Part shown: one piece after another, positions 1 to 9,451 of the stretch | Layout of the letters: every line of letters starts with the position of its first letter | Position numbering within the stretch: the stretch's first letter is position 1 | Source of the DNA: Paenibacillus beijingensis | GTDB lineage: Bacteria > Bacillota > Bacilli > Paenibacillales > Paenibacillaceae | DNA: 64,000 nucleotides | Assembly (NCBI RefSeq): GCF_000961095.1 | Contig: NZ_CP011058.1 | Coordinates: 4,914,001-4,978,000, forward strand | Direction: 5' to 3' | Program-made: the position numbers and the translations under genes | Notes under the pieces: model-generated | The model's input: only the letters and a program-made list of their open reading frames with translations | Told to the model about the DNA's origin: nothing | Databases searched by the model: none

Positions 1-1499
1 GATACACACACATTGCCGTCTTGGAAATCGCGTCCGGTGACATCGTGCAAATGACAAATGGAAAACACGATTATCAGCTCCTTGGTTGGTCTCCGAACGG
101 CCAACATTTAACGATCGCGGCGGATCTGAGCGATGATCCGGATTTTTCATTTATACAGGATATATTGCTGTATCATCTGGAAACCAAAACATTCACGAAT
201 CTGACCCGTCGAAGAGGCATCTTCAGCAGCGCCGCCTGGTCTCCCGACGGAAAGAAGATCACGATCATCGGCCATGAGAAAGAATACGAAGAGTATGCGA
301 CATTCAACAAAATTTGGATGTATGAAGTTGCGGAAAAGAAATTGGCCTGTCTGACAGCGGACTGGGATATCACGGTTGGAGACAGCGGGTTTGGAGATAT
401 TCAGCAAGGCGTTGTGAAGCCTGGTATTCTTTGGTGCGAGGACAGCCGCAGCTTTTATTTTACAGCGACGAATCGCGGAAGCGTGCTTGTCTATCGCGGA
501 ACGGTTGAAGGTCACATAGATCCCGTTCTTTCTGGCCGCCAGCATGTTTACGGCTTGTCGATGGGCGGGAAATCGGATCGTGCCGTTGTTGCCGTAAGCA
601 AGCCCGCTTTTCCCGGCGAATTGTTTGTGCTGGATACGGGAACGGGCAAGCTTGAGCAGATAACCCGGATGAACGAAACGTTTATGGAACAGGTTGAGCT
701 GGCGGATGCGGAGCCGATTCAGTTTTCGTCAAGAGACGGATGGGAGCTGAACGGCTGGATCATGAAACCGGCTGCTTGTCAAGAAGGGCAAAAGGTTCCG
801 CTTATCGTTGAAATTCACGGCGGTCCTCATTTATTGTTTTCCGATACTTACTTGCATCAGTTTCAAACACTTGCTTCCAAAGGCTATGCGGTCCTCTATA
901 TGAATCCGAGAGGCAGCATCGGCTATGGCCAGCAGTTTGCTGATGCCGTCCGCGGCGATTACGGGGGCAAGGATTATGAGGACATTCTGGATGCTGTCGA
1001 TTATGCGCTTGACCGTTATAATTTCATCGATCCTGCCCGGCTTGGGGTGACGGGCGACAGCTACGGAGGTTATATGACGAACTGGGCGATCGGGCATACG
1101 AACCGCTTTAAAGCTGCGGTTGCCGTGGGCTCCATCTCGAACTGGATCAGTGAATACGGGGTTAGCGATTTAGGTTACTATTTGATCGAAACGCATATGA
1201 AAGCGAGCCTTCAAGACGTTGAGCTATTATGGGAGAAATCGCCGCTAGCTTATGCGGATCGCATCGAGACTCCGCTGCTCATCCTGCACGGCGAACACGA
1301 TTTGCGCTGCACAATCGAGCAAGCAGAGCAAATGTTTATCGCGTTAAAAAGACAGCGAAAAACGGTGAAGCTCGTCCGCTTTCCCGAATCCGATCATTAT
1401 TATCCGGAACATGGGAGACCTTCGCTGCGAATAAAACATTTACATTATATATCCGGCTGGTTTGATCAATATTTGAAAACGGCAAGCGAGCAGATATAA
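1..1499 (+). CDS. S9 family (prolyl oligopeptidase-like) peptidase, 5' end outside window
   Basis: This is the C-terminal part of a cytosolic serine peptidase that cleaves short peptides. The frame is open from base 3 to the stop at 1499, and the first residues (YTHIAVLEIASGD) align with the middle of the two complete paralogues (1803-3788 and 21538-23523), so about 165 N-terminal residues lie outside the window. The visible part has the end of the beta-propeller (repeated WSPDGK/WSPNGQ blades) and then the alpha/beta-hydrolase domain. The nucleophile elbow reads GDSYGG, and the downstream Asp (HGEHDLR) and His (SDHYYPEHG) complete the triad. It looks functional. A decayed dsdA fragment and a second S9 gene follow, which points to tandem duplication. 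Confidence 0.92.
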   Translation, partial: YTHIAVLEIASGDIVQMTNGKHDYQLLGWSPNGQHLTIAADLSDDPDFSFIQDILLYHLETKTFTNLTRRRGIFSSAAWSPDGKKITIIGHEKEYEEYATFNKIWMYEVAEKKLACLTADWDITVGDSGFGDIQQGVVKPGILWCEDSRSFYFTATNRGSVLVYRGTVEGHIDPVLSGRQHVYGLSMGGKSDRAVVAVSKPAFPGELFVLDTGTGKLEQITRMNETFMEQVELADAEPIQFSSRDGWELNGWIMKPAACQEGQKVPLIVEIHGGPHLLFSDTYLHQFQTLASKGYAVLYMNPRGSIGYGQQFADAVRGDYGGKDYEDILDAVDYALDRYNFIDPARLGVTGDSYGGYMTNWAIGHTNRFKAAVAVGSISNWISEYGVSDLGYYLIETHMKASLQDVELLWEKSPLAYADRIETPLLILHGEHDLRCTIEQAEQMFIALKRQRKTVKLVRFPESDHYYPEHGRPSLRIKHLHYISGWFDQYLKTASEQI

Positions 1500-1512
1500 G
1501 GAGGACCCTCGG

Positions 1513-1776
1513 ATGACAGACGTTCGGATCGGCGGAAAAAAATCGGTGAATGGGAAGCGGAAATAAACAAATGTCGATCAATGAATCGGATATACGGAAT
1601 TTATTCGCCCGTTACTCCATCTCGGTAGGCTCGATCGGCAATTGGGGTCTCTGAATCACCATGCTCTCGGGGACAAATTGAAGAACGCGACGCACCTTGC
1701 TTGGGCTACCGGCGGAGGAATGGTTCCTGAGGCGATCATGGACGAATACTACCGAAAAGGATCTGATCCCGAATAA
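1513..1776 (+). pseudogene. dsdA: dsdA (D-serine ammonia-lyase) remnant with large internal deletions
   Basis: This is a collapsed copy of the intact dsdA at 56516-57877. The ribosome-site region and first codons (ATG at 1513, MTDVRIGGK) match the intact start. Short blocks from the middle follow, shifted between frames (the [11 protein letters not shown] region, then [10 protein letters not shown]), and then the last about 35 codons ([14 protein letters not shown] to EYYRK). Roughly 1.1 kb is missing in at least two deletions and the frame is broken. It cannot encode an enzyme because the PLP-lysine segment is gone. It lies between two S9 peptidase genes, so it marks an old duplication junction. 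Confidence 0.88.
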
Positions 1777-1802
1777 AGGAATAGGGAAGGAAGAGATTTA
1801 GG

Positions 1803-3788
1803 ATGTCGGCGAAAACCAGACTACAGGCTGAGGACTTGTACAAATTGAAGTCAGTGGTTGATCCGCAAGTATCCCTTGACGGGAAGCGGTGCTTGTTTGT
1901 CGTTACTGAAATCGACGAGGAGCAAGATACGTACAGGTCGAATCTTTATTGTGCAGCTATCGATCCGAAGAGCGAGCCCATACCGTGGACGTTTACTCAT
2001 GATCGCAATTTCTCGCCGCGCTGGTCGCCGGATGGCCGGTCGGCTTGTTTTATCTCCAACCGAAGCGGGAATGATCAGCTATATATCATTAATCATGACG
2101 AAGGGGAAGCGCGGCAGCTGACTTTCCATCCCAGCGGTGTCGATAGCCCAGTATGGTCGCCGGATGGGACCCGGATTGCGTTTCAGATCGCGCTGGGACA
2201 AGGGGAGTCTTTGCAAGACCGGGAAGAAAGGAAACAGAAGCAAGAGAAGCTTGTTCCGCTGGAAGTAGACCGAATGAAGTATAAATTCGACGGAAAAGGT
2301 TTATGGGACGGCCGATATACGCACATAGCCGTCATGGACATCACATCCGGCGACATGGTGCAAATTACAAATGGAGATTACGATTATCAGCTCCAAGGCT
2401 GGTCACCGGACGGCCAACATTTAACGATCGCAGCAGATCTGAGCGATGAACCGGATTTTTCGTTTGTTCAAGATATTTGGCTGTGTCATCTGGAGACAAA
2501 AGCAATCACGAATCTCACCCATCGAAGAGGCATCTTCGGCAGCGCTGTCTGGTCTCCGGACGGAAAGAAGATCGCAATGATCGGCCATGAAAAAGAATGT
2601 GAATATGCTACGTTCTCGAAAATTTGGATATATGACATTCTTGAAAAGAAATTGGCCTGTTTGACAGCGGATTGGGATGTAACGGTTGGAGACTATGGAC
2701 TGGGAGATATCCAGCAAGGTATAGTAAAGCCTGGTATTCTTTGGTGTGAAGACAGCTGCAGCTTTTATTTTACAGCGACGAACCGAGGAAACGTCCTCGT
2801 CTACCGCGGAACGGTTGAAGGCCAAATAAATCCTGTCCTTTCAGGCCGCCAGCATGTTTACGGCTTTTCGACGGGCATGAAAGCGGAGCGCGCCGTTGTC
2901 GCCGTAAGCAAGCCTGATTTTCCCGGCGAATTATTTGTACTGGATACGGAAACGGGCAAACTGGAACAGCTTACCCATGTGAACGAAGCGTTTCTGGAAC
3001 AAGTTGAGCTGACGGATGCGGAACCGATTCAGCTTCAAACCAGAGACGACCGGGAGCTGAACGGCTGGATCTTGAAGCCGGCTTTGCCGGATGAAGGACA
3101 AAAGGTTCCGCTTATTGTTGAAATTCACGGCGGTCCTCATTTAATGTATTCCAATACTTACGTCCATCAATTTCAATTGCATGCTTCGAAAGGATATGCG
3201 GTTCTTTATATCAATCCGAGGGGAAGCGTTGGTTACGGTCAGAAGTTTGCCGACGCCGCTCGAGGCGATTACGGGGGTAAGGATTATGAGGACATTATGG
3301 ATGCCGTCGACTATGTGCTTGACCGTTATGATTTTCTCGATCCTGCCCGGATAGGGGTGACGGGAAACAGCTACGGCGGCTTTATGACGAACTGGATGAT
3401 CGGTCATACGAACCGCTTTAAAGCCGCTGTTACGGTGGGTACCGTCTCAAACTGGATCAGCGAATATGGAGTAAGCGATATCAGTTACGATTTAATCGAA
3501 ACGGGAATGAAAGCGAGCCTTCAAGACTTTGATATCTTATGGGAAAAATCGCCGTTAGCCTATGCGGATCGAATCGAAACTCCACTGCTCATCCTGCACG
3601 GCGAACAGGATTTGCGCTGTACCATCGAGCAAGGCGAGCAATTGTTTATCGCATTAAAAAGACAGCGAAAAACGGTAAAGTTCATCCGCTTTCCAAAATC
3701 CGATCATTTATTCCTGAAAAGAGGAAAGCCTTCTCTTCGGTTAAGCTATTTAAAACATTTATACGGTTGGTTTGATCAATACTTGTGA
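1803..3788 (+). CDS. S9 family peptidase (prolyl oligopeptidase/acylaminoacyl peptidase type)
   Basis: A complete 661-residue cytosolic serine peptidase, expected to act on oligopeptides. The N-terminal half (about 1-400) is a WD/TolB-like propeller with repeated W-S-P-D-G motifs. The C-terminal half (about 420-661) is the alpha/beta-hydrolase domain. The triad is visible as Ser523 in GNSYGG, Asp603 in HGEQDLR and His635 in KSDHLF, with normal spacing for the family. The Gly two before the Ser is replaced by Asn (GNSYGG rather than GGSYGG), which may tune activity. ATG follows a GGAAGGAAGAG ribosome site. It sits between the first S9 gene and an M20 amidohydrolase whose start is only 34 nt downstream, so the two are probably co-transcribed. 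Confidence 0.95.
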   Translation: MSAKTRLQAEDLYKLKSVVDPQVSLDGKRCLFVVTEIDEEQDTYRSNLYCAAIDPKSEPIPWTFTHDRNFSPRWSPDGRSACFISNRSGNDQLYIINHDEGEARQLTFHPSGVDSPVWSPDGTRIAFQIALGQGESLQDREERKQKQEKLVPLEVDRMKYKFDGKGLWDGRYTHIAVMDITSGDMVQITNGDYDYQLQGWSPDGQHLTIAADLSDEPDFSFVQDIWLCHLETKAITNLTHRRGIFGSAVWSPDGKKIAMIGHEKECEYATFSKIWIYDILEKKLACLTADWDVTVGDYGLGDIQQGIVKPGILWCEDSCSFYFTATNRGNVLVYRGTVEGQINPVLSGRQHVYGFSTGMKAERAVVAVSKPDFPGELFVLDTETGKLEQLTHVNEAFLEQVELTDAEPIQLQTRDDRELNGWILKPALPDEGQKVPLIVEIHGGPHLMYSNTYVHQFQLHASKGYAVLYINPRGSVGYGQKFADAARGDYGGKDYEDIMDAVDYVLDRYDFLDPARIGVTGNSYGGFMTNWMIGHTNRFKAAVTVGTVSNWISEYGVSDISYDLIETGMKASLQDFDILWEKSPLAYADRIETPLLILHGEQDLRCTIEQGEQLFIALKRQRKTVKFIRFPKSDHLFLKRGKPSLRLSYLKHLYGWFDQYL

Positions 3789-3822
3789 ATCTCGAAACGG
3801 TAGAATAGGAGATGGAATCCAT

Positions 3823-4995
3823 ATGCTGGCGAAATGGCAGGAACAATTAGAAAACATGTATGATCAAATGGTCGCGTGGAGACGGCATTTGCATCAGCAT
3901 CCTGAGCTTTCCTTTCAAGAAGTCGTAACTCCAAAAATGATCGCTTCAATATTGGAAAGCTATGGTATTGAAGTTCGCAGAAATGTTGGAGGAAGAGGCG
4001 TCGTAGGTAAAATAGCAGGAGGTAGGCCAGGAAAAACGATCGCATTGCGCGCTGATTTCGATGCTCTGCCGATTCAGGATGAGAAGGACGTTCCTTATAA
4101 ATCGACGGTGCCGGGCGTGATGCATGCATGCGGCCATGATGGTCATACCGCAACCTTGCTGGCGGTGGCAAAGGTATTGAGCGAACATCGGGAGCAGTTG
4201 GCCGGGAACGTTGTGCTGCTGCATCAGCACGCCGAGGAAGTTGCACCGGGCGGGGCAATCGCGATGATTGAGGACGGCTGTCTGGATGGAGTGGATGTTG
4301 TTTTCGGTTCTCATTTAAACTCTAAAACTCCGCTCGGCACTTATGAATATAATAGCGGAGCATTTGCGGCTGCAGCCGATATATTTGAAATTAAAGTTCA
4401 AGGCCGCGGCGGACATGGCGCATCGCCGCATGAAACCGTTGATGCCGTTGTGGTAGGAGCGCAAATCGTCAACCATCTTCAAACGATCGTCAGCAGACAC
4501 GTGAATCCGATGAAACCGGCTGTCGTTACGATCGGCTCCTTCCATGCCGGCAACGCGGAAAACGTAATTGCAGATACTGCCGTTCTGAAAGGAATCGTCA
4601 GAACCTTTGATCCGGACGTGCGGGATGATATCGAACAGGAGTTCAAACATATTGTGGAGAGTGTTTGTGCGAGTTTTCGCGCAAGCTGTGAGATCGAATA
4701 TACGAAAGGTTACCCGGCACTTGTGAATCACGAAGAAGAAGCGAATGTATTTGCGAATGTGATCCGAAATACCGTTCATGACGGCATCCTGGAGGTTGCG
4801 AGCCCGACAATGGGCAGCGAGGATTTTGCCTATTTTCTGCACCATAAGCCGGGAATGTTCTTTAATACAGGCGCAGGAAATGCCGATGGCGCTCACTATC
4901 CGCACCATCATCCCAAATTTGATTTTGATGAAAAAGCGATGATTTATGCCGGGAAAGCGATGCTGAGCCTGGTGCATCACTACACGATTGCATAA
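3823..4995 (+). CDS. M20 family metallopeptidase / amidohydrolase (hippurate hydrolase-like)
   Basis: A 390-residue zinc amidohydrolase of the M20D type, which removes acyl groups from N-acyl amino acids or cleaves dipeptides in the cytosol. Visible motifs in order are RADFDALPIQ, HACGHDGH (Cys103 and His105 as metal ligands), HQHAEE, FGSHL (His164), the GRGGHGASPHE dimerisation-domain motif and a C-terminal GSEDFAYF. I chose ATG 3823 over an upstream in-frame ATG at 3772, because 3772 overlaps the previous gene and only 3823 has a close AGGAGATGG site. The upstream S9 peptidase could supply its substrates. A frameshifted paralogue lies at 57912-59083. Confidence 0.92.
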   Translation: MLAKWQEQLENMYDQMVAWRRHLHQHPELSFQEVVTPKMIASILESYGIEVRRNVGGRGVVGKIAGGRPGKTIALRADFDALPIQDEKDVPYKSTVPGVMHACGHDGHTATLLAVAKVLSEHREQLAGNVVLLHQHAEEVAPGGAIAMIEDGCLDGVDVVFGSHLNSKTPLGTYEYNSGAFAAAADIFEIKVQGRGGHGASPHETVDAVVVGAQIVNHLQTIVSRHVNPMKPAVVTIGSFHAGNAENVIADTAVLKGIVRTFDPDVRDDIEQEFKHIVESVCASFRASCEIEYTKGYPALVNHEEEANVFANVIRNTVHDGILEVASPTMGSEDFAYFLHHKPGMFFNTGAGNADGAHYPHHHPKFDFDEKAMIYAGKAMLSLVHHYTIA

Positions 4996-5027
4996 TTACA
5001 ATTGATTGCAGCTTTATGAAATAGTTG

Positions 5028-5100
5028 TTGACACCAATCCATTAATTAAGCTAACATGAAGTTTGAAGATAAATTGGAAACAATTTTCATAATACGGAAA
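5028..5100 (+). promoter_or_regulatory. Promoter plus GGAAA-N15-GGAAA operator-like element
   Basis: TTGACA at 5028-5033 with an 18-bp spacer to TAACAT is a plausible sigma-A promoter. Downstream, 5076-5100 reads GGAAA, 15 bases containing TTTTCATAATAC, then GGAAA. The same element occurs at 11484, 46847 and 54564, always ahead of a catabolic gene. The core resembles an inverted repeat of the TTCCG...CGGAA kind used by IclR-family regulators. That link is inference. The element lies after the promoter, where a repressor would block elongation or initiation of the FetAB-like pair. Confidence 0.55.
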
Positions 5101-5172
5101 ATAGTAAAGGTGTTCCGCGTGGACAGGTCATTCAACCGAAACAATCGATGCTTTTAAAGGAGATTTTGATGG

Positions 5173-5826
5173 ATGTTTCGATTTCATGAGGTGAAAGCAG
5201 GGGTATTGCAGGTTTCGGAATTGACCATACCGGCGAAGGCGATCACTTGCATCATAGGGGAAAGCGGAAGCGGAAAGACGACGCTGCTAAGACTGCTCAA
5301 CGTTTTGGACAGTCCTGAAGAAGGCGAGATTTGGTTCGACGGGGTTTCCTTGAATGAGGTCAATCCTGTTGAATGGCGGCGTAAAGCCGTAATGGTGCCC
5401 CAGTCTCCGGTGATGTTCAAGGGAACGGTTGAGGACAATTTGCAAGTCGGACGGCGCTTTGCAGGCCAGTCGGCCGCAACCCGGGAACAGATGATGCAGG
5501 CCTTGTTTCTGTTCAGTCTCGACAAGGAGCTGTCCCAAGCTGCGGACAATCTCTCGGGAGGAGAAAAACAGCGTTTGGCGCTGGCGAGGGCGGTTCTGAT
5601 GGAACCGTTCGTCCTGCTGCTGGATGAACCGACATCCGCACTCGATGAAGCGACAGCCGATACGCTGATGCAGCGATTATCCGCTTATACCCGCGAGAGG
5701 AACGTCACGGTTATCATGATTACGCATTCCCGTACAATCGCTCAAACTTACGCCGATTTCATCGTAGAGGTGAAGAATGGAATTCCGCACATGAATGGAG
5801 GTCTGCAGCGTGCAAGAAACGGTTGA
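5173..5826 (+). CDS. ABC transporter ATP-binding protein, FetA/YbbL-like (copy A)
   Basis: A 217-residue ATPase subunit. Walker A is GESGSGKTT, the Q-loop is VPQSP, the signature is LSGGEKQRLALARA and Walker B is VLLLDEPTSALD, with a switch His in MITHS. Size and the following permease (UPF0014 family) identify the FetAB/YbbLM type. That system is linked to iron or metal-stress export in E. coli, but its substrate in Bacillales is not settled. ATG at 5173 follows AAAGGAG. The gene overlaps the permease gene. It is nearly identical to 59140-59793, so the duplication is recent or the copies are kept alike by gene conversion. Confidence 0.92.
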   Translation: MFRFHEVKAGVLQVSELTIPAKAITCIIGESGSGKTTLLRLLNVLDSPEEGEIWFDGVSLNEVNPVEWRRKAVMVPQSPVMFKGTVEDNLQVGRRFAGQSAATREQMMQALFLFSLDKELSQAADNLSGGEKQRLALARAVLMEPFVLLLDEPTSALDEATADTLMQRLSAYTRERNVTVIMITHSRTIAQTYADFIVEVKNGIPHMNGGLQRARNG

Positions 5827-6589
5827 CCTGGCGTTCTGGCAATTAGGCGTGGCGTACTTGTTCGTGCTTCTGCTCATTGCGATTGTGCGCATGAAAGGAA
5901 TTCCGCGCGAAAAAGAAATAGGGATTGCTTCGATTCGAATGGTCCTGCAGTTGATTCTTGTCGGATACCTGCTGGAATATGTGTTTCGATTCTCGCATCC
6001 GGCATTAACGGTCTTGCTCGTGGCCGTTATGCTGACTTTCGCCATCCGTACCGTGTTCAAACGGGAGAAAGGCAAATTGTCCCGGCAAATGAAACGCATC
6101 ATTGCCATCTCGATGAGTTCCGGCATCATTGCAAGTCTCGCCGTCTTTATTCTTGTCGTGGTTGGAATGAAGCCTTGGTACGACCCCAGATATGTCATTC
6201 CGATCACCGGGATGATCATCGGCAATTCGATGACCGGCATCGCGCTCGGTCTCCACTCGATGATCGAAAATATGCAGGCTCAGAAAGCAAAGGTTGAAGC
6301 GGCGCTTATGCTGGGCGCAACGCCGGGAACGGCGGCTCGCGATATCGTCAATCAAGCGTTTGATGCGGCCATGCTGCCGACCATCAATTCCATGGTCGGA
6401 ATGGGCATCATTTCATTGCCTGGCATGATGACCGGCCAAATTTTGTCGGGCACCTCTCCGATTGTCGCGGTGGAATACCAGATTGCCATTATGCTCGGCA
6501 TCGTCGGCAGTGTTTCGTTATCTGTTCTTCTGTTTTTGCAGCTTGGCTACCGGACGTTCTTTAATCATCGCAGCCAGTTGCGAAAATGA
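5810..6589 (+). CDS. ABC transporter permease, FetB/YbbM (UPF0014) family (copy A)
   Basis: A 259-residue integral membrane protein with about seven hydrophobic segments, the membrane partner of the preceding ATPase. Conserved family blocks are visible: EKEIGIASIRMVLQL near the N-terminus, a long segment around MIIGNSMTGIALGL, and EAALMLGATP followed by LPTINSM, which is the coupling region. I chose GTG at 5810 because it sits seven bases after an ATGGAGG ribosome site and aligns exactly with the ATG of the second copy at 59777. An upstream in-frame ATG at 5795 is the ribosome site itself. The gene overlaps the ATPase gene, so translation is probably coupled. Confidence 0.92.
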   Translation: MQETVDLAFWQLGVAYLFVLLLIAIVRMKGIPREKEIGIASIRMVLQLILVGYLLEYVFRFSHPALTVLLVAVMLTFAIRTVFKREKGKLSRQMKRIIAISMSSGIIASLAVFILVVVGMKPWYDPRYVIPITGMIIGNSMTGIALGLHSMIENMQAQKAKVEAALMLGATPGTAARDIVNQAFDAAMLPTINSMVGMGIISLPGMMTGQILSGTSPIVAVEYQIAIMLGIVGSVSLSVLLFLQLGYRTFFNHRSQLRK

Positions 6590-6646
6590 TAAACTCGAAA
6601 TTCGCTTAGCATGAGCTTTCTAATACGATTATACGAGGTGGCTAGC

Positions 6647-7984
6647 ATGACGATTCAAGTCGACATCAGCATGAATGAGCTACAGCAATTAGACAAACAG
6701 CATTTTTTGCATCCTTCATCTTCCATCAAACAACAACAAGAGCACGGACCCGCTTTTATTTTTACGGAAGGAAACGGAATTTATTTAAAAGATATAAGCG
6801 GGAAAAAAGTCATCGATGGTTTGTCCTCGCTTTGGAATGTGAATATCGGACACGGAAGAAAAGAAATGGGGCAAGCCGCATTCGATCAAATGTCAAAGCT
6901 TGCCTACAGCTCTTGCTTTGCTACGTTCAGCCACGAGCCTGCCATCCTGCTTGCCGCCAAGCTGGCCGAACTGACGCCGGGCGATTTAAATGCCACTTTC
7001 TTTACTTCGGGCGGATCCGAATCCAACGATACGGCGATCAAACTCGTTCGGCATTACTGGATCTTAAAAAATCAACCGCAAAAAAAGAAAATCATTTCAC
7101 GGACAAAATCTTATCACGGATTAACAATAGGAGCGACAAGTGCAACAGGAATTAAGGTTTTTCGGGACTTTACCCAGTCACTGGCCCCGGATTTTTATTA
7201 TGCGGATCATTTTTCTCCAGAATCGCTGAGGGAATTGATCGAAGTAGAAGGACCGGATACGATAGCCGCCTTTATATCAGAGCCAGTGCAAGGAACCGGC
7301 GGCGTCTTGATCGCACCAGACGGATATTTTCAAGAAATCAGAAAAATTTGCGACGAATATCATATTCTTTTTATCTCGGATGAAGTCATTACCGGATTTG
7401 GCAGGACAGGAAAATATTTTGGTATCGAGCATTATGGTGTGATTCCCGATATGATGACGGTTGCGAAAGGAATAACGAGCGGATATGCCCCGCTTGGAGG
7501 AGTCATTCTCTCGCAAAAAATTCATCACGAATTCATCGAGCTGTCAACCGAAACGCTGTTCCATGGATATACATACAGCGGACACCCTGTTTCATGTGCA
7601 GTCGCACTCAAAAACATTGAAATCTTGGAAAGAGAGAAGCTTGTAGAAAATGCAAGGGTTATGGGGGAAGAGCTCCTAAAAGGATTTCAATGGCTGCAGA
7701 AGGAGCATGAGATTGTTGGAGAGGTAAGAGGATTAGGATTAATGGCAGCGATCGAATTGGTACAAGATAAAGCGACACATACAAGGTTTGCCAAGCCTCT
7801 GGCGCCGACAATCGCAACTGAATTAATGAAACGAGGTCTCAACTGCCGGGCCGTCGTACTTGAAGGTGCGGACACGCTTGTTTTTGCACCGCCATTTATT
7901 ATTACTCCTAAGGTAGTAAATCGCATGATTGAAATTCTCCACGATACTTTGTCTATTGTTGAATCATCGAGCCATTCGGGCTGA
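6647..7984 (+). CDS. Class III aminotransferase, PLP-dependent
   Basis: A 445-residue fold-type I transaminase. It probably moves the amino group of an omega-amino acid, diamine or related compound to pyruvate or 2-oxoglutarate. Visible family marks are the SGGSESNDTAIK cofactor region, SYHGLTIGA, the Asp-Glu-Val-Ile Asp that holds the pyridine nitrogen, GFGRTGK, and MMTVAKGITSGYAPLGG with the Schiff-base Lys. ATG 6647 has a GAGGTGG site nine bases upstream. The longer in-frame start at 6611 has none. It lies downstream of the FetAB-like pair and upstream of an M20 deacylase. In an ectoine-like pathway (see findings) it would take the DoeD role, which is inference. Confidence 0.88.
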   Translation: MTIQVDISMNELQQLDKQHFLHPSSSIKQQQEHGPAFIFTEGNGIYLKDISGKKVIDGLSSLWNVNIGHGRKEMGQAAFDQMSKLAYSSCFATFSHEPAILLAAKLAELTPGDLNATFFTSGGSESNDTAIKLVRHYWILKNQPQKKKIISRTKSYHGLTIGATSATGIKVFRDFTQSLAPDFYYADHFSPESLRELIEVEGPDTIAAFISEPVQGTGGVLIAPDGYFQEIRKICDEYHILFISDEVITGFGRTGKYFGIEHYGVIPDMMTVAKGITSGYAPLGGVILSQKIHHEFIELSTETLFHGYTYSGHPVSCAVALKNIEILEREKLVENARVMGEELLKGFQWLQKEHEIVGEVRGLGLMAAIELVQDKATHTRFAKPLAPTIATELMKRGLNCRAVVLEGADTLVFAPPFIITPKVVNRMIEILHDTLSIVESSSHSG

Positions 7985-8133
7985 AGTGAACCTTTCTTAT
8001 TCTAAACAGTCACTCGCGCCGCAACTAGATGTTAAATTGGTTATATCCAAAAAGTACCCAATATTACAATATTAGAGTGAATTTTTTTAGACTACCTTTT
8101 ATTTATGACTTGTTATTTATCGGGGTGAGTTAA

Positions 8134-9252
8134 TTGGAAAAACAAGAACTATATGAACTATGGGATTATTTAAATAAACATCCGGAAGTAAGCTGGAAGG
8201 AAGTTAATACAACAAAAAAGCTAATGGCGGTTTTTGAAAAGGGCGGATTCAAGCCGATCCCTTTTCAAAACATGACAGGATTTTATGTAGAAATTGGGGA
8301 AGGAAAGCCAGTAATTGGCCTTCGTGCTGATATGGATGCTCTTTACCAGGATGTAGATGGGGTAATGCAAGCGAATCATTCCTGTGGTCATGATGCCCAT
8401 ATGACAATTGTTACGGGAGCTATGCATCGCTTAAAAAAACTTGAAGATCAATTTACTGGGACAGTTAGAGCTATTTTTCAACCTGCTGAGGAAGTGGGAA
8501 ATGGTGCAGTTCGTGTTGCAGATGAAGGAGTTGTGGACGATGTAGATTATTTATTTGGCGTGCATGTTCGGCCGGTTAATGAGCTTAATTATCCATCATG
8601 CGCACCTGGCATGCAGCATGGAGCCTGTGTTTTCGTTAAAGGGAAAATTAATGGTGAGGACCATCATGGGGCACGCCCACATGAAGGAGTCAGCGCGATT
8701 GAAGTTGGGCATGCGATTGTGAGCCACCTTCAACAAATTCATACTTCTCCTCAAGTTCCTGCGACTGTTAAGATGACGAATATCATTGCAGGTACTGAGA
8801 ATTTAAATATCATTCCTGGGAAGGCAACCTTTGGTCTCGATATTCGAGCTCAAACGAATGATGTAATTGATGAAATAATGAAACGGGTTAATCATATTTT
8901 GACGAGTCTTTCTGAACTTTACGGTGTGTCGATTGAATTTGAATTTGAAGGTTATAACCCGGCTGCTGTAATTAATCCTGAAGCCGAGGCCATTTTACAG
9001 GCTGGTATCGTGAACGTTCTAGGTGAGGAACTGTTGAAACCGAGAATCATCACGCCAGGATCTGAAGATTTTCATTTTTACACGCTCAAGCGTCCACAAA
9101 TCAAAGCGACCATGCTCGCCTTAGGGGCTGATGTCACACCCGGTCTTCATCACCCGAAAATGACATTTCAAAAGCAAGCAATCGAGAACGGTGTCAATAT
9201 TTTGGTAGAAGCATGTTTAGAAGCCTGCAGGATTAAAAAGAACGATGTTTGA
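8134..9252 (+). CDS. M20 family amidohydrolase, AmhX-like
   Basis: A 372-residue metal-dependent amidohydrolase of the M20 family. The N-terminus (ELWDYLNKHPEVSWKE) and overall length resemble Bacillus AmhX. Metal-site motifs are RADMDALY, HSCGHDAHMT, FQPAEEVGNGA, FGVHV and GSEDFHF. The lid-domain motif is HHGARPHEG. It should hydrolyse an N-acyl or N-carbamoyl amino acid. The start is TTG at 8134, placed after a GGGGTGAG ribosome site; there is no ATG nearby in frame. The gene is AT-richer than the neighbours on its left. The 149 bp before it contain an AT-rich region but no promoter that I can place with confidence. Confidence 0.87.
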   Translation: MEKQELYELWDYLNKHPEVSWKEVNTTKKLMAVFEKGGFKPIPFQNMTGFYVEIGEGKPVIGLRADMDALYQDVDGVMQANHSCGHDAHMTIVTGAMHRLKKLEDQFTGTVRAIFQPAEEVGNGAVRVADEGVVDDVDYLFGVHVRPVNELNYPSCAPGMQHGACVFVKGKINGEDHHGARPHEGVSAIEVGHAIVSHLQQIHTSPQVPATVKMTNIIAGTENLNIIPGKATFGLDIRAQTNDVIDEIMKRVNHILTSLSELYGVSIEFEFEGYNPAAVINPEAEAILQAGIVNVLGEELLKPRIITPGSEDFHFYTLKRPQIKATMLALGADVTPGLHHPKMTFQKQAIENGVNILVEACLEACRIKKNDV

Positions 9253-9306
9253 GGAAATTTAATTCATTGTAATTTTCACTATTGTGTTTGTTTTCCGTTG
9301 GAGGCG

Positions 9307-9414
9307 ATGGATATCCCGCAAGGCAGTCGCATCAGCGCAGATATGATCGTGCGTGTCGGATCACTGCAGAAACAGGTGAAGCATAACCTGCGAATCATTA
9401 TGTTAAACAACTGA
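9307..9414 (+). other. Short open frame, possible gene remnant
   Basis: A 35-codon frame (starting MDIPQGSRIS) lies in the gap between the AmhX-like and M24 genes. It follows GGAGGCG and uses codons like those of the GC-richer neighbours. I recognise no domain. It may be the broken tail of a lost gene or a short peptide. The rest of the 9253-9451 gap shows only the AAGGAGGAG ribosome site of the next gene. Confidence 0.25.
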
Positions 9415-9451
9415 TCCGAGAAGATATTTTTTTATTAAGGAGGAGTCAAAA

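Larger units (their letters stand above)
3800..6589 (+). repeat. Segmental duplication, copy A (M20 amidohydrolase + FetAB-like pair)
   Basis: From the end of the S9 gene through the permease gene this segment matches 57885-60562 almost base for base over long stretches, closest in the ABC transporter genes. Copy A keeps a 130-170 bp intergenic promoter/operator region before the ABC genes. Copy B has a much shorter spacer there. The 5' flanks differ: an S9 peptidase precedes copy A and dsdA precedes copy B. Copy A is intact in all three genes, whereas copy B has a broken M20 gene. Confidence 0.9.

Noticed and set aside
3772..3822. Upstream start for the M20 gene at 3772
   Set aside because: It overlaps the end of the S9 gene, and only ATG 3823 has a properly spaced ribosome site; the start also matches copy B at 57912.
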